Positions 12,401 through 24,040 of a stretch of DNA of 64,000 nt are shown here, piece after piece. The number at the start of each line of letters is the position of its first letter. Position 1 is the first letter of the stretch. The position numbers were made by a program, and so were the translations under genes. The notes beneath the pieces are model-generated. The model made no database searches. It was not told the DNA's origin and saw only the letters and a list, made by a program, of their open reading frames with translations. The DNA is from Annona cherimola (taxonomy: Eukaryota; Streptophyta; Magnoliopsida; Magnoliales; Annonaceae): NCBI GenBank assembly GCA_030490835.1, contig CM059977.1, positions 34,679,676 through 34,743,675 on the forward strand. Reading direction: 5' to 3'.

Positions 12401-12885
12401 TCTCTAACGAGCTTTCGGAGGAAGGACTTGGCCTCATCATAGCGGACGGCAGAAAATTCTTGGGTGCGTGTGGCTGACAAGAGCTCAAGGGAGGTGAGAC
12501 GACGCAGATTACGCCACAGAGGCCCATGGGGAGCACACCCAAGAGCAGTGCAGTTGTAGCCAAGGATCATGTTGGCCAGCAGACGGGGCCGGTTGGCGAA
12601 GTGGACGTCGTTCTTTGTGAAGCATTCTTCGACAGCCAATGGAGAGGAGACGACAAGGGCGCGGAGAGAGCCAAGGCGGAGGGAGAAGACTGGGCCATAG
12701 GTGGAAGAGAGATGGGTAAGAGATCGATGGAGGGGTTTCTTGACGAGATGGATGTGGCCTATTAGGGGAACAGATGGAGGGGTGGGAGGAACGTTTGGAG
12801 AGGTGAGTTTGGTTTGGAGGAGACGTTTGGAGATCAGGAAGAGAAGCACTAACAAGAAGAAGAGCAAGTAGTAGAAACCCTCCAT
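6415..12885 (-). CDS. CYP81-type cytochrome P450, gene B (complete, 508 aa)
   Basis: Complete A-type P450 monooxygenase of the CYP81 type. Families of this type hydroxylate isoflavonoids, lignans and other specialised metabolites, but no substrate can be assigned here. Proposed exons: 12885-12390 (496 nt), 10358-9949 (410 nt), 7035-6415 (621 nt with the TGA stop). They splice in frame to 508 residues, a normal family length. Motifs in order: N-terminal anchor (residues 3-22), hinge [12 protein letters not shown], helix-C WRNLRR, I-helix AGTETS, ExxR in [12 protein letters not shown] in FKPERF, and the haem loop [10 protein letters not shown] with its cysteine ligand. The C-terminal part has [16 protein letters not shown]. 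Intron 1 (2031 bp, phase 1) and intron 2 (2913 bp, phase 0) sit at the same positions as in gene A but are larger because of MITE insertions. All key residues are present, so it is probably functional. Confidence 0.92.
7095..7785. mobile_element. MITE remnants in gene B intron 2 (family of 11197)
   Basis: Contains AATCTCGATGGTTGATAGAA, TTCATTCCATCCATTACATT and TTTCATCAAATATTAAGAAA in opposite orientations near the two ends, as in the elements at 11197, 21335 and 28125. Some interior stretches occur twice, so this may be two overlapping or nested copies. Confidence 0.4.
8215..8680. repeat. Large AT-rich inverted repeat (fold-back) in gene B intron 2
   Basis: Two arms of about 200 bp face each other around about 8430. 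Matching pairs include CACCTACAAAGTTTGTATGA against CATACAAACTTTG-type sequence at about 8573, CTTCCGTTATGA against TCATAACGGAAG, TTTTGTAAAATGACAATAA against TTATCATTTTACAAAA, and AATATTGCATCC against GATGCAATATTG. Non-coding; probably a MITE without clear duplicated flanks. Confidence 0.6.
9390..9634. mobile_element. Small MITE in gene B intron 2
   Basis: The ends AGTGTGTTTGTTTG and CCACAAACACGCCT are imperfect inverted repeats, continued by GAGAATAAAAAATAGAAAA opposite CATTCCTATTCTCC. The centre holds a 19-nt T run and a (TA) tract. The element at 38888-39117 has similar ends and interior. Confidence 0.45.
11197..11715. mobile_element. Long-TIR MITE in gene B intron 1, absent from gene A
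   Basis: Begins GGGGTTGCTTCTATGAAAT. Its other half carries the complement of CTATGTAACTC and, inward, TTGTTGAAGAATCCACTTTA opposite AATGAATGAATTGAATTTTT. Related copies lie at 7095, 21335 and 28125. Intron 1 of gene A runs straight through the corresponding point (near 2970, AATTATAAAAAATTTCTTG), so this copy is a filled/empty difference between the paralogues. Confidence 0.6.
11844..12126. mobile_element. Tourist-like MITE in gene B intron 1, absent from gene A
   Basis: Ends AAGGTGTGTTTGG and CCAAACATGCCCTT, flanked by ATA on both sides, a short duplication that could be chance in such AT-rich DNA. Non-coding. The flanking intron sequence aligns with gene A around 3100, where the element is missing. 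Other copies are at about 1395, 21178, 26753 and 34365. Confidence 0.6.
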
Positions 12886-12937
12886 TTTTCAACTATTGTG
12901 TCTTTTGCATTGCAATATTCATAGTTTTAGTACTCGC

Positions 12938-12945
12938 TTATATAA
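12938..12945 (-). promoter_or_regulatory. Putative TATA box of P450 gene B
   Basis: TTATATAA 53-60 bp upstream of the gene B ATG (12885), in the same sequence context as the gene A box. Homology between the two upstream regions extends from the start codons to about 4780 (A) and 13850 (B), apart from small indels. Confidence 0.5.
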
Positions 12946-13899
12946 GCAAAAGATATTTCGTTATGTACCGAGTTTAACTAGGTAGTGATGTGTTTTGTAT
13001 TGGATCTGCCGCACATTTCTGCGGCAACTATATATATAAAAAAATGTAAATGATGTGCCGTCCACGCACAAATAAAATAGATAAAAAAAAAAAAAGAGTG
13101 AAAGAGGGAAGAGAAGATATGAGATGAACATCTCTTTATTGTTACATCCTACTTAACTTTGGGACTTGATTACAAACGATACCATATGAACCCTATTTTT
13201 ACATTAGAGCATTCAAAATTAACTACTCTCTAAAATCAATTTTAGTAGAAAGCAATCAAGCATTGTTTGCATAGCATTCAACAATGCGTACTAACGGAAA
13301 CCCAAACTTCAACTTTACTATAATCATGCAAGCTAGCTACATAATCTCGATATCCTAGTCCAAATTGAATAACATGCACGTAATTAAACATCGAACGCGA
13401 TTTTTACCAAGCTTTAAAAGAGGACCAAACATATTGGACAATAAAGGTGTTTTAGATGATTGAGTAAGATTCATGTATTGTCTGGCTAGCTAGCTAATGG
13501 TCTATATTCTGAGATGATGATTGCACTAATTCTATTTGGAAGGCCATAATATATTGTAACGCTCATTAAACGTATTTTCCTTGGAACTCATGCACTTGGA
13601 TGTTTTGGACGGTTAATTTCGACACGTCAACCTCGACTTCATCATTTTTCCTTTTAGACTGGTATGTGAGTATGTCTTTTGCGGAAATCCCACTCTTAAG
13701 TAATTTTGGAAGATGCTTTTAACTTTTTCTCTACTCAGCCGACTAGGCTTGGTGAAAATAAAATCTGGAAAGTTTGAAGATGTCTTTAACTTTTTCCTAA
13801 TTTCAGCATATTCGATTGGCCGGCCGGCTATGCTTGAGCTTTGGTTATGCGACTTTCCTCATCCAGGAGTTTGCCACGCCGTTGCACTACAAAATGGTT

Positions 13900-14812
13900 C
13901 CCCTGTGGGTGTAAATTGGGTCGAGTTTGGTAAACAACGATCCTAGCACACATCGTAAAATGCCGGCTGAACATTTCAAACGGACGAGTCCAAAATTATA
14001 TATTTTTTGTTTTTTAAAATTTTTTAATAAACATTTTAATCTAGTTATATTTAATCTATCAACCAAGTTTTATTATTTTTGGATATATGTATATATTTAT
14101 TTTGTATTTTTAAATAAAGGGGTATTCAAGTCATTTTAAATTATACTTATATATATACATATGAAAAAATGGTAAAACTTAGTTTATAGATTAAACATAA
14201 TATTTAAAAAAAAAATTTAAAAAATAAAAATATATTTTTCGACTTATTTGAAATCACCAGATTTTAGACCAATCTGAGAAAATTAGCTATTTTGTAAAAT
14301 CTCAACTTAATCCTACTTTCAACTCTATTTTTATACATTAACTCAACTCTATTTTAGCCTTATAGAAGTTGTTTAGCTTAGGTTAGAAATCGAGTTATTA
14401 AATATATAATATTTAAAATTATTTTTCTTAATTAAATCTATTTTAAAATATAAATTCATATGAAAGAATAAAAAATTAATCCTTTTGATCGAAATAGTTT
14501 CCGGTTTATAACTTATACAATAATATAATTGCTAAATAATCTTATTTTAAAGCAATAAAGTCTAATTAATTCCATATATTATATGTTAATATATGGCTAT
14601 TTTTAATAATCTATTACATTTTATACTAATATATGAAATCGGGTCAGATCGGGTTGTTATTCATCTAACCTAAATCAACCCACTTTTGATATCCGATCGA
14701 TTCAAATCGGATTGTAAATTTATTTTTTCTAAAATGCTTAACCCAACTCTATTATAAATCGGGTTGGGTTAGTCAAGTTATTGTAGAAATCAATCCTATT
14801 TACATTCCTAGT
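13900..14812. mobile_element. Degraded hAT-like MITE with a nested long-TIR MITE
   Basis: The left end GGGTGTAAATTGGGTCGAG and right end CCTATTTACATTCCTAG are weak inverted repeats. The interior has CAACTCTATTTT and GGGTTGGGTTAGTCAAG blocks typical of the hAT MITEs here. Nested at about 13985-14290 is a fold-back of the 2021 family, with ATTATTTTTGGATATATGTA opposite AAAAAATGGTAAAACTTAG. Boundaries are approximate. Confidence 0.4.
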
Positions 14813-15829
14813 TGCTGATTGATCTATTGTTGCTTGACTGGGAGCCGCATAAAAAAAGAAAATCCACAATAGTTGTAGATGGCATATCTCCCGAAGCCTG
14901 TGATAGATACTAAGAAATTGGAATCACACTAGATGCTATAAAGTGCATGAATCTATTAATAACTTATGGCACTTTTGCCATAATGATAGAAATTTTAAAT
15001 GTAATTCTAATTTTCTGTCTTTTGAGTCACTAAATTCTCTACGAATTTCGTTTTCTCCACCTTTGTTCTTAAGGATAAGTATATTATCCACATCTCATGT
15101 TAAGTTTTAATTGCAAGGAATATATATTTATGCTCAGATATGTTCATGTCATTTCCAGTTATACATTCACATTGTTTAAACATGACATTGCCAATCACTG
15201 TGGTCAAGTGCAACCGAGATACACATTCATGAGCTAATTTATTTTCTAATATAGTCATGTAGTCACTATCCAGGAACAACTAAACTACTTGGGGATTTTG
15301 GGATGTCAACCTGAAATTACCGTGCTGTACGACAAACCTAATTATACAAGCATATACTATGCTTATGCATTATGAACAATATACATAATAAATCATTATT
15401 TAGTAATACTAGTTGAAAATATCATGCGCAAGTTTGAATAAATCAAATTTGAACTTAATTAAAAAACATAAATCACAATACATCAATACATTTAAAATCA
15501 TTTTGGGAAAATTTACTTACCTTAGATGGGCCTCAAAATACTTTATCCAACTCTTAGAGTAACTTCAACTCTTGTTTCCTATATTTTCATCACAATATGC
15601 ACGCTAATCTACCTCATCACTTATAACTAATTTTGTCTATTGATTTTTATATATTTCTTATAATTTTGTTAGTTCTACACATATTTTCATAATTTTTCTT
15701 TCATGATATAAATTTTTATACTATAGATGATCAAACAATGCAATCTTCAATTTTATAGTGGCTACAAAATGCTATCTTTATTTTTCATAATTCGTAAATT
15801 ACATTTTTCTATATTTTCTCACCACTTCA
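14813..15829. other. AT-rich spacer, no gene seen
   Basis: No open frame with recognisable content, no clear inverted or direct repeat. A short GC-richer patch follows 14820 (GACTGGGAGCCGCATAAA) but nothing in it is assignable. Confidence 0.4.
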
Positions 15830-17123
15830 TGTTAGTCTCATTAACTTGGCTTAAGCCTTAATTCCTCTTGAATGAGATGTGTTAAGTAAAGATTTAAAGC
15901 TAAAGTAAAGAGAAACAAAGATATAAGATGACACAAAGATTTTATAGTGGTTCAAGTAATTCCCTACTTCACTCTTATAAGCACACACCTCTTGTGTCAT
16001 GGGTTTTACTATATATTCAAATTACAACTTAGAGCACACGCTTTCCTTTACATTCCAGCTCTAGAGGGCTTTGCATGCAATCATAAACTGTTTGTGAGCA
16101 TTGCTCCAACCAAGCCTCAATTTGTGTCAAGTTGTTAGTCATAGTCTCTAACACCAAGCCAACAACTACAATCAAATGACCAACAAGAGAAAATCTACAC
16201 TTTATATAGATGTGTAGGAAAATGAACCATAAAAAGCTCTTGATTTGTAGCAGAAAGATGAATAAACTTTTCATTGTTAGATTGCAAATCTTGACTTGAA
16301 ATCTTGTGTATGTAACCTTTAATGCTTATAGGAAGGTGAGAGCTCATTCAATTTCTTAGCTAACCTTCATAACTCTACTTGGCGAGATATTTAAAGGCAT
16401 GAGGATTAATGTCTCAACATTCAATTTTTTGTGATTGTTAGGATTAAAGTTGTAGGTAAGGTTGACATGGCATGTGACTTCACCCAAGTTATAATTGGAG
16501 TCAACTTATTTATCTACCTCAATTTGATTTTTTCTTTTAGCAATGTCTTCTTTCTTATATCCTTTTCCAGTTGCTAGTGAAGTAGACTTTGAGTGTGACT
16601 TTGCCCAAGTCACAGTTGAGGTTGACTTGACTATCGATTTAAATTTGATTTTTCCTTCTAGTAAGGTCTTTCCTTTTAGGTTCCTTCTTAAGTCACGGGT
16701 GAAGTTGACTTCATATGGGACTTCACATGTATATGATTTCTTTCTTTCTTTCTTTTCTATCTTTGAAATTCCTCTTGAAGTTGTTTCTAGAGTCGACTTA
16801 GATAGTGATCTCGTTTAAGTCGTATAGTGAAGTCGACTTGAGGTGTGACTTCATTTTCACTTGACTTTTTCTTTTCAGTATTGCCTTCAAAAACTCGTCT
16901 AAGGTCACTCTTGGAGTCGACTTAGATTGCGAGTTTACCTAAGTTATCGGATGAAGTTGATTTAGTGTGCAACCTTAAATGTTGCACTCATACATTTTAA
17001 ACTTTCAATTTTTGTCCTACATAAATTAATGCAAAACATTGTTAGTGACTTAATTTTATTTCAATTGAGTTGTTTATCGTCAAAATTATCATTGATTTAT
17101 AATTTTTTACAATTGAGTTCACA
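15830..17123 (+). mobile_element. Solo LTR, family X, copy 1
   Basis: 1294-bp unit with TG..CA ends (TGTTAGTCTC to TGAGTTCACA), flanked by CTTCA and CTTTA, a 5-bp duplication with one mismatch. Shared landmarks with copies at 26891 and 62425: TTTTATAGTGGTTCAAGTAA, a patch AAGCACACACCTCTTGTGTC, and a long run (about 16440-16970) of degenerate AAGTCGACTT and GTGACTTCACCCAAGT modules. No coding region. The orientation is that in which TGTTAG is the 5' end. Confidence 0.65.
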
Positions 17124-18560
17124 CTTTATTCCTTATTATTTTAATTTAAAATTACCATTCTAGGCTTCATTATATTGATACATACTTATTTGATTTTTTC
17201 TTAATATTTTGGAATTTTTATATTTTTTTGAATTTTAATGAATTTTTTGTATTTTTATTTTATTTTATTTCATTTTCTGGTCTATCGACCCATTTCTAGC
17301 ATCGACTAGGTTATTTTCTTGATGGGCCAATGCTATTAGGTTGAAAAATGGGCTTGGGTGGCAGGCTTTGTGAGCTAAACTTATTTGTTTTGTTTAGTAA
17401 TCTAAAGAGTAGCTAATGGGCTGAAAATATTGCTAGTTTCTAGCTTGTTTCAGTTCAAGGCTCTAGCCTAACTAGGTAACCTACTAGACCAGAAGTTATT
17501 TTTTTTTGTAAATGGTTCATGTTTGTTATTTCTAATGACTTGGAGTTACTATCCTAATATCATATTGAAATACAATTTTATGAATAAGTTTCTAATATCA
17601 CTCTATTTAACATGGACGACTAATTTTTTTTAAAAACACCTCTGTTATCTTATACAAGATAAGACGTTTATTTAGGGGTTAAAATTAAATATCACATAAC
17701 TCAATCATCTCGAAAGTAACATTGTTTGTCTTTTTTTATCTGAAGTAACGTTGTTCGTCTTTTTTTGTTTACATTTTGCTAAAAAATATTTCTAACTTTT
17801 TTCTCTTAATATACATATTTAGAACTCTAATGCTTATTCAAAATTTTAAAACTAATGATCCTTAAATTTGATTGAGTCAAAAATTTAGAAGCTCTCTCAA
17901 CATATTTTTATCTTCATAATGTATAGTCAACTTTAATTATATCCATATATGTTTATGTTATAATAACATTATTCAACAATTATTATATGCTTTTCTTAAA
18001 AATAGCTAAAATAATAACTAAAAATCCAAAGAATATTATTACTTGCAATTATCTATTCTAGAAAATTTGTGCACATCATAGATCTAGACTTTAACTTGCA
18101 TATATTAACTAATTGATGAGATGAAAAAATGGCCTATCTCGAAACAAGTGCTAAGTAAAGACTATTGAATCTTCGTTTTCCTTCTTCTAGTGGTTATCTC
18201 CCTTCTTTGCTCCTCCTTCATCAGTACTCTTTCCTCGCAGAACCATCATGCATGTTGTGCCCTTAAATACCACTTCACCTGATAAGCTCAATTAAGGTTA
18301 ATGCGCTTAGTAAATTGGGATAAGGTAGGTGAGTAGATTTAATGATGTTTAGCATATTAAGGCAAGATGAGAGTTAAATGAGAATAAATTTTATTTTGTT
18401 ATTTTTTACATGTCTATTATATTCTCCCTTTCTTACAAAAAATTTCATTTTTGAAACTTAATTAAGGAAAAGGATATGGCTATTTCTGTTTGATATCACC
18501 TTCAAGCTCCCACGTGGCTTCTATTTCTCCATAATTACTCCATTTAATTTTCATATATTG
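17124..18560. other. AT-rich spacer left of a gypsy remnant
   Basis: No supported gene. It may include the decayed 3' end of the minus-strand gypsy element whose pol lies to the right, but no LTR boundary or polypurine tract could be recognised. Confidence 0.3.
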
Positions 18561-18599
18561 TATCATTTAGTTCTTATGTATTGTGACTTACAATCCAAT

Positions 18600-21130
18600 A
18601 TCTTAATTGGAATTTCTTCATGTATTAGCTTATCTGATATTGGTAACTAATATATTATGTGTGCATGGGAAGGATTTGACATATATTTTCTTAGAATCGA
18701 GATGTGAAATATATTATGTATTGCAGCCGATGAAGGTAGTAATGCTATTTGGTAGGCTAATGTTCTCAACCTTTCTAATACATCACATGGTTCAATCAAC
18801 CGCAGGCTCAACTTTCCTTTCTTTTCGAATTTCATCACTCCCTTCATTAGTCAAACTTTAACAAATACCTTATCACCTACAAAAAATTGTAGATCTTACT
18901 ACTTTTGATCTACATAACTCTTCTGTCTTTTTTAAGTAGTGTACAACTTTTCCTTTATTCATTTCACATTATTAACAGTTTAGTGCACAATGTTAGGTCT
19001 AAATCATTTTACATTCACCGAATTCATCCCAATTCAATGATGTACTACAAGGTTTCCGATATAAGGCCTCATATAGTGACATTTTATTATTGGCCTTACT
19101 ATTATTATAAGCAAATTCCACTAATTCCATCTATTTATCCCAACCATTTTTGAAGTCTAATATGCACATCTTTAACATATCTTCAACTATTTGATTTACT
19201 CATTCAGTCTAGTCATCTATTTATGGATAAAATACTATGTTAAATTTCAATGTGGTTCCCATTGCCTGATGTATCCCACACAACCATACTGTTTTCCTAT
19301 AATATAAATTAGCTAATCTCTCTATAGAATAGCTAATTGACAAGAAATGCACAACCTTGTCAGTCTATCCACCATTACCTAAATGAAACTATTCCTTCTA
19401 ACAGTCATAGGCAATCCTTTAATAAAATCTATAGTTTCTCATCCCATTTCCATTTTGTTATCTTAATTTGTTAGCTTCTAATGTTTGCGTTTCACCCACT
19501 GATAAGTTAAACATTGTGTTAAAAAAATTTCCATCATTTTCTTCATTCATTCCATTAAAAATTTCTTTTATAATCCTGGTATATCTTAGTTCCTCCTGGA
19601 TGTGTTATATAAGCCAAATAATGATCTTTCTCCAAAATTTGTATTTGTAACCCAACAGCACACATAACCTACCTTTGTATTTGACCATCCCTTCATTTTT
19701 TATTGTAAATTCTTCTATGAGTTTTTTACTTTTTGCTTATTCTTCTAAATATTCATTAGTCTTTTGTGCTTCCACAATCAACTCAAACAAGGAAGTTTTT
19801 ACTTATAACTAATATAATTGATATACTAATTCCCTCGAACACGTCTCTAACAACAGTTTCTACATATCATTAATTAATTCTTCTTGTTTTGTAATTAGAG
19901 TTGCAAGATTACTGTTTAACTTCCTACTCTAAGCATCAACTATTACCTCCTCAAAAAAAAAGGTATTGACGACCACATTTACTTTCCCTAAGTGGTAAAG
20001 AATATGCAGATCATAGCCTTTTAATAATTCAAATTATCTTCTTTGCCTCATGTTTAACTTTTTCTATATAAAAATATACTTGAAACTTTTATAGTTTATA
20101 TACACATCACATTGTTCTCAATAAAATAATATCTCTAAATTTTCAATACAATACCACAGTTGTTAATTTCAGGTCATAATTGGAGTAACTTTTCTTATAA
20201 GGTTTTAGTTGACAGGATGCATGAGCAATTATCTTTCCATTCTGCATTATTGTATGTCTAAGACCCTTATGTGAGACATTATTGTATATCATGAATCTAC
20301 CACCACTTGTGGGAGTAGTCAGAATCGGCACATTTATCAATCTTTGCTTAAGCCCTAAAAACTAATTTTATAATTATCTAACCATTGTAATTTTACATTT
20401 TTTCTTATCAACCTTGTTAGGGTTATATATACCTGCAAAAAATTTTCTATAAATCTATGAGAATATCCAGCTAGTCCACAAAACTGTGCACTTCTATCAC
20501 ATTTGTCAGTGCAGCCAATGTACAACTACTTCAGCCTTAACAAGATCTACTATAATACCTTCAATTGTGAAGAATGGTATATAACACATTTCAAATTCAC
20601 ATTCTTTAACTTAGCATATAGCTTGTGTTCTTACAAAATTTGCAATTCTATTTTAAGATGCTTCACATGTTCTTTCTCTGTGCTTAAATAAACGAAGATA
20701 TCATCAATAAATATCACCATGAATTGAACTAAATATTGTCTGAAGACTTATTACATTAAATCCTTAAAAATAGTTAGAGCATCTATTAATCCAATTGGCA
20801 TTACTAAAAACTCAGTGTTTATAATAAGTTCTAAAAGTAGTTTTCGATAGATCTTCATCTTCTACTCTTAGTTGATGGTATTTTGACTATAGATTAATCT
20901 CAGATAACAAAACTACTCCTTGTAATTGATGAAATAAATCATTTATTTGGAGTAGCGGATACTTATTTTTAATTGTCACTTTATTTAACTCTCGATAATT
21001 CGTGGAAATCTTCGACTACTATCTTTCTTTCCAAATAAAACTGGTATACCCTATGATGACGCGCTTGACCTAACAAAGCCCTTTTTTGACAAATCTTCAA
21101 ATTATTAATTATCAAATTCACTTGTTATAT
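18600..21130 (-). pseudogene. Decayed Ty3/gypsy pol (RT, RNase H, integrase)
   Basis: Read on the minus strand with many stops and frameshifts. Reverse transcriptase about 21010-20640: RELNKVTIKNKYP, then an FIDDI block matching the YVDD-type active site, then HVKHLK. RNase H at 20340-20143: ASCQLKPYKKSYSNYDLKL. Integrase core about 19270-19080: QAMGTTLKFNIVFYP and LVEFAY. Integrase C-terminus at 18847-18647: HNIFHISILRKY. The order RT, RNase H, integrase is that of Ty3/gypsy. Protease and gag were not found and LTRs were not resolved. Not able to encode a protein. Confidence 0.8.
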
Positions 21131-21177
21131 TCTAATTAGATGGTGTTCAATCATATTTAAGAATTTTGAAATTTTAT

Positions 21178-21977
21178 TAAGGGAATATTTGGCTACAACT
21201 AAAACTTTTTAATCTAAAATATTTCATTCTCAACAACTATCCTTTTTAAGATTTTTTCTTCATATCTTCTTATATAGCTACTCAATTTTTCAATCATTTT
21301 TACATAACTACTTATATAGATAAATTATCTATTTTACGATCTAGCTTCTACGTTACCCTTTCAAAATCTAAAATTTTGATCATTAATGAAAAATTTAATC
21401 CATTCGTTGTATTTAATATCACTTGTTTATCTAGAAGACCAAGTTTCATCCTAATCAAGTATGTTTATGGGTCACATTTGTTCATAAAATATATATATTC
21501 ATGTGTAAATTATGAAAAATGTTTAGATCTATTTACACATTTATTACAATGTAATAATACTTTATAAAATTATTTATTCACATAGAAATAATATTTTTGA
21601 CAGTTTAGATATCAAAATTACTATTTTAAAATTGATATTTTAGCATTTTTCATAACTTACAAATGAATATATATTTTTTTAACAAATGTGACTCATAAAC
21701 ATACTTGATCAGGGTGAAATTTGATCCCCTAAATAAACAAACGATGTTAAAAACAATGAATGGATTAGATTTTTGATCAAATATCAAAATCTTAGATTTT
21801 GAAAGAGTTAGATGGGTCCGCTTTGGGTTACATAGAAGCGGAGCCCTTTAACTTTATTCTCTTTGCTCCTCATCATTACTCTTGTCATTTCATTTCATTT
21901 TCTATCATTTCAAAAAAATTTATATATAAAATTTTCCATCCAAAAGTTTTATCTCTTCCCAAACACGCCATCAAATA
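21178..21977. mobile_element. Tourist-like MITE split by a second MITE
   Basis: The outer element starts AGGGAATATTTGGC (21178-21330) and resumes at about 21840 to end CCAAACACGCCAT. The middle part, about 21335-21835, is a member of the 11197 family with ends CTTCTACGTTACCC and GGGTTACATAGAAG and long complementary arms around AATCTAAAATTTTGATC and GATCAAATATCAAAATC. This is a nested insertion, younger into older. Confidence 0.55.
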
Positions 21978-22164
21978 AAAATAAGAAGCAAAACTAGTAA
22001 TAACCTTTAAATGTTGATTCGAATAGAGGAAAAACTCTAATTTATGATATTATCTATGGTTATAACTTCATTGTGGTTCATCATAATTTTATTATTATTC
22101 TTCATAAATCAAGTAAAACTATAATATCTTCTACATTATACACATGCTATATCCTAACCCTAGA

Positions 22165-22860
22165 TTAAGGGCTTAGCCTAGTATATTTATGATGAAATCC
22201 AAATGCAAAACAATATTATATCTCAAATCCATATTGAACAAGACAAATTAAATTAAAGGAAAGAAAGAAAAGAAAAGCTTATTGATTTGAAGCCTCAATA
22301 GTGTCTTAAACACTTCAAATAATTGAGCTGCCTTGCTTCTCGCCTCATGCTCTTCACCTTCTCTCACTCTTGGACCTCAACTCAAGTTCTAAGGACATTC
22401 TAAGATGCCCTAGGATGTTCAAAACAAGTATTTTTTTTATAAAAGAAAGGAGGAAAGTTGCCCACACAATCCAAATCATGCATAGAATTGCGCATCCAAC
22501 CCTCAGATAGCCTCTAATCCTTGCTTTTTGCTGTAAAAATTATGTACTAGACTTAAAAAGAATTTAGGCCTCGAGTGATATGTGTTCTAGACTGTTTTGA
22601 TCACTATTTTGCCTTTTTTTAATTCTTTAAACTCATCAAATTTAGTAAGTTTTAGTCATCATGTTTCAACTATCTAAAAATTGCACAAGTTTTGCTCTAA
22701 TTTCACTGATTTTGCATAAACCAATCAATCGTGAGTGTTTTGCCATAAATAAAGTTAACTAAATCAAAATATAATTCAAATCATTTTAAACACTCATATT
22801 CTTATCCAGTTATCATCTAAAATGAAAATCATAGAAATGACTTAACACTCGTACTCTCCA
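22165..22860. repeat. Diverged direct repeat, left copy
   Basis: Shares with 23075-23785 a series of matching blocks in the same order: ATGCAAAACAATAT, AAAAGCTTATTGATTTGAAG, a TTGCTTC block, ACTAAATCAAA near the end. The two copies are about 0.9 kb apart and clearly aged. They could be remnant LTRs or a tandem duplication; no TG..CA ends or internal coding region are evident. Confidence 0.45.
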
Positions 22861-23074
22861 TTAACTTATCACGTAACTAGGGATAAGTAAGAATGTGTGG
22901 TCATTATTTTGATTTTGAAGTGTTTGGTGAGCTAGAGGCTAAATAGTAAAGGTTAACACTCAACAATATTATTAGTCATAAAGAAGTCAGATTTAATATA
23001 AAGAATCATTCATAAACAAGTTAAAAAAAATCATCCATTCATACCATTACATGCTACTCCTTAAAACCTTAAAT

Positions 23075-23785
23075 ATTGGTTTAGCTGGACATATTTATAA
23101 TGAAATCAAAATGCAAAACAATATGTTATTTAATATTCATAAAAAATAAGTCTATCAAATTCAAAGAAATGAAGAAAAAAAAGCTTATTGAATTAGAAGC
23201 TTCAATGGTGTCTTGAGAGCTCCAAACAATGTGTTGTCTTGCTTCTTTCCTTGTGCTCTTGAGTTCCTTCATCCTGGAACCTCAACGCTAGCTTAAAACA
23301 TGTCTTAGATGCCATAGATCGTGAGCGACAAGTATTTATATAGACATCTCTTGAAAATTGCCCAAACCGAGTCCGGTGTGGACTAAATCTGCAGCATGAG
23401 GTCTCCACACAGTTTGAACTATGTGGGGCCCAGATCCACATGGTTTGAACTATGTGGATTTCTTAACCATGGATTTTGCTTAGAAAATTTGAGTTGCTTT
23501 GTCTCTACACTCTTCAAACCGTGTTGTACTTTTTCGACATGTTTTAAACCATGCCTCAAACTTGCTCCTTAATTTTGCATTTAAATTTTTCTTTCCATTA
23601 ATGTTTCACAAATCATTACCTTTATCACCAATTTTGCATGAAATTTTCCTGTTTTACACAAATAACATCCAATGATGAATGTTTGCACATAATTGAAACT
23701 AAATCAAATAATATTCGACTCAAAACATCATATTCATTTGCATTGTCATCCAAAATATCATTCAAAATATAAGGCGTAAAATTAA
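23075..23785. repeat. Diverged direct repeat, right copy
   Basis: Second copy of the repeat at 22165-22860 (TGCAAAACAATATG, AAAGCTTATTGAATTAGAAG, ACTAAATCAAATAAT). It ends about 250 bp left of the TRIM composite. The open frames across it are not protein-like. Confidence 0.45.
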
Positions 23786-24040
23786 CACAATGGTCTAGAG
23801 ACCATTTTGGTGACCTACTTGAGGCTTCTAATTGATGTAGTGACTACATTAAAGGATAATTGATTAAGACTCTGATAGAGAGTTTTAGAAGTCAGATCAT
23901 AGTATTCACAATGCTATCATAAGGGAAGTTAAATTTTCTAAGGGAATATAACTCAACTCAACCTATTATAGAACCTTGATCATATAGGATACAAAGTGCT
24001 GACAGTCTGGTGGTTCTATCATAAGTGCGAAATTGATAAC

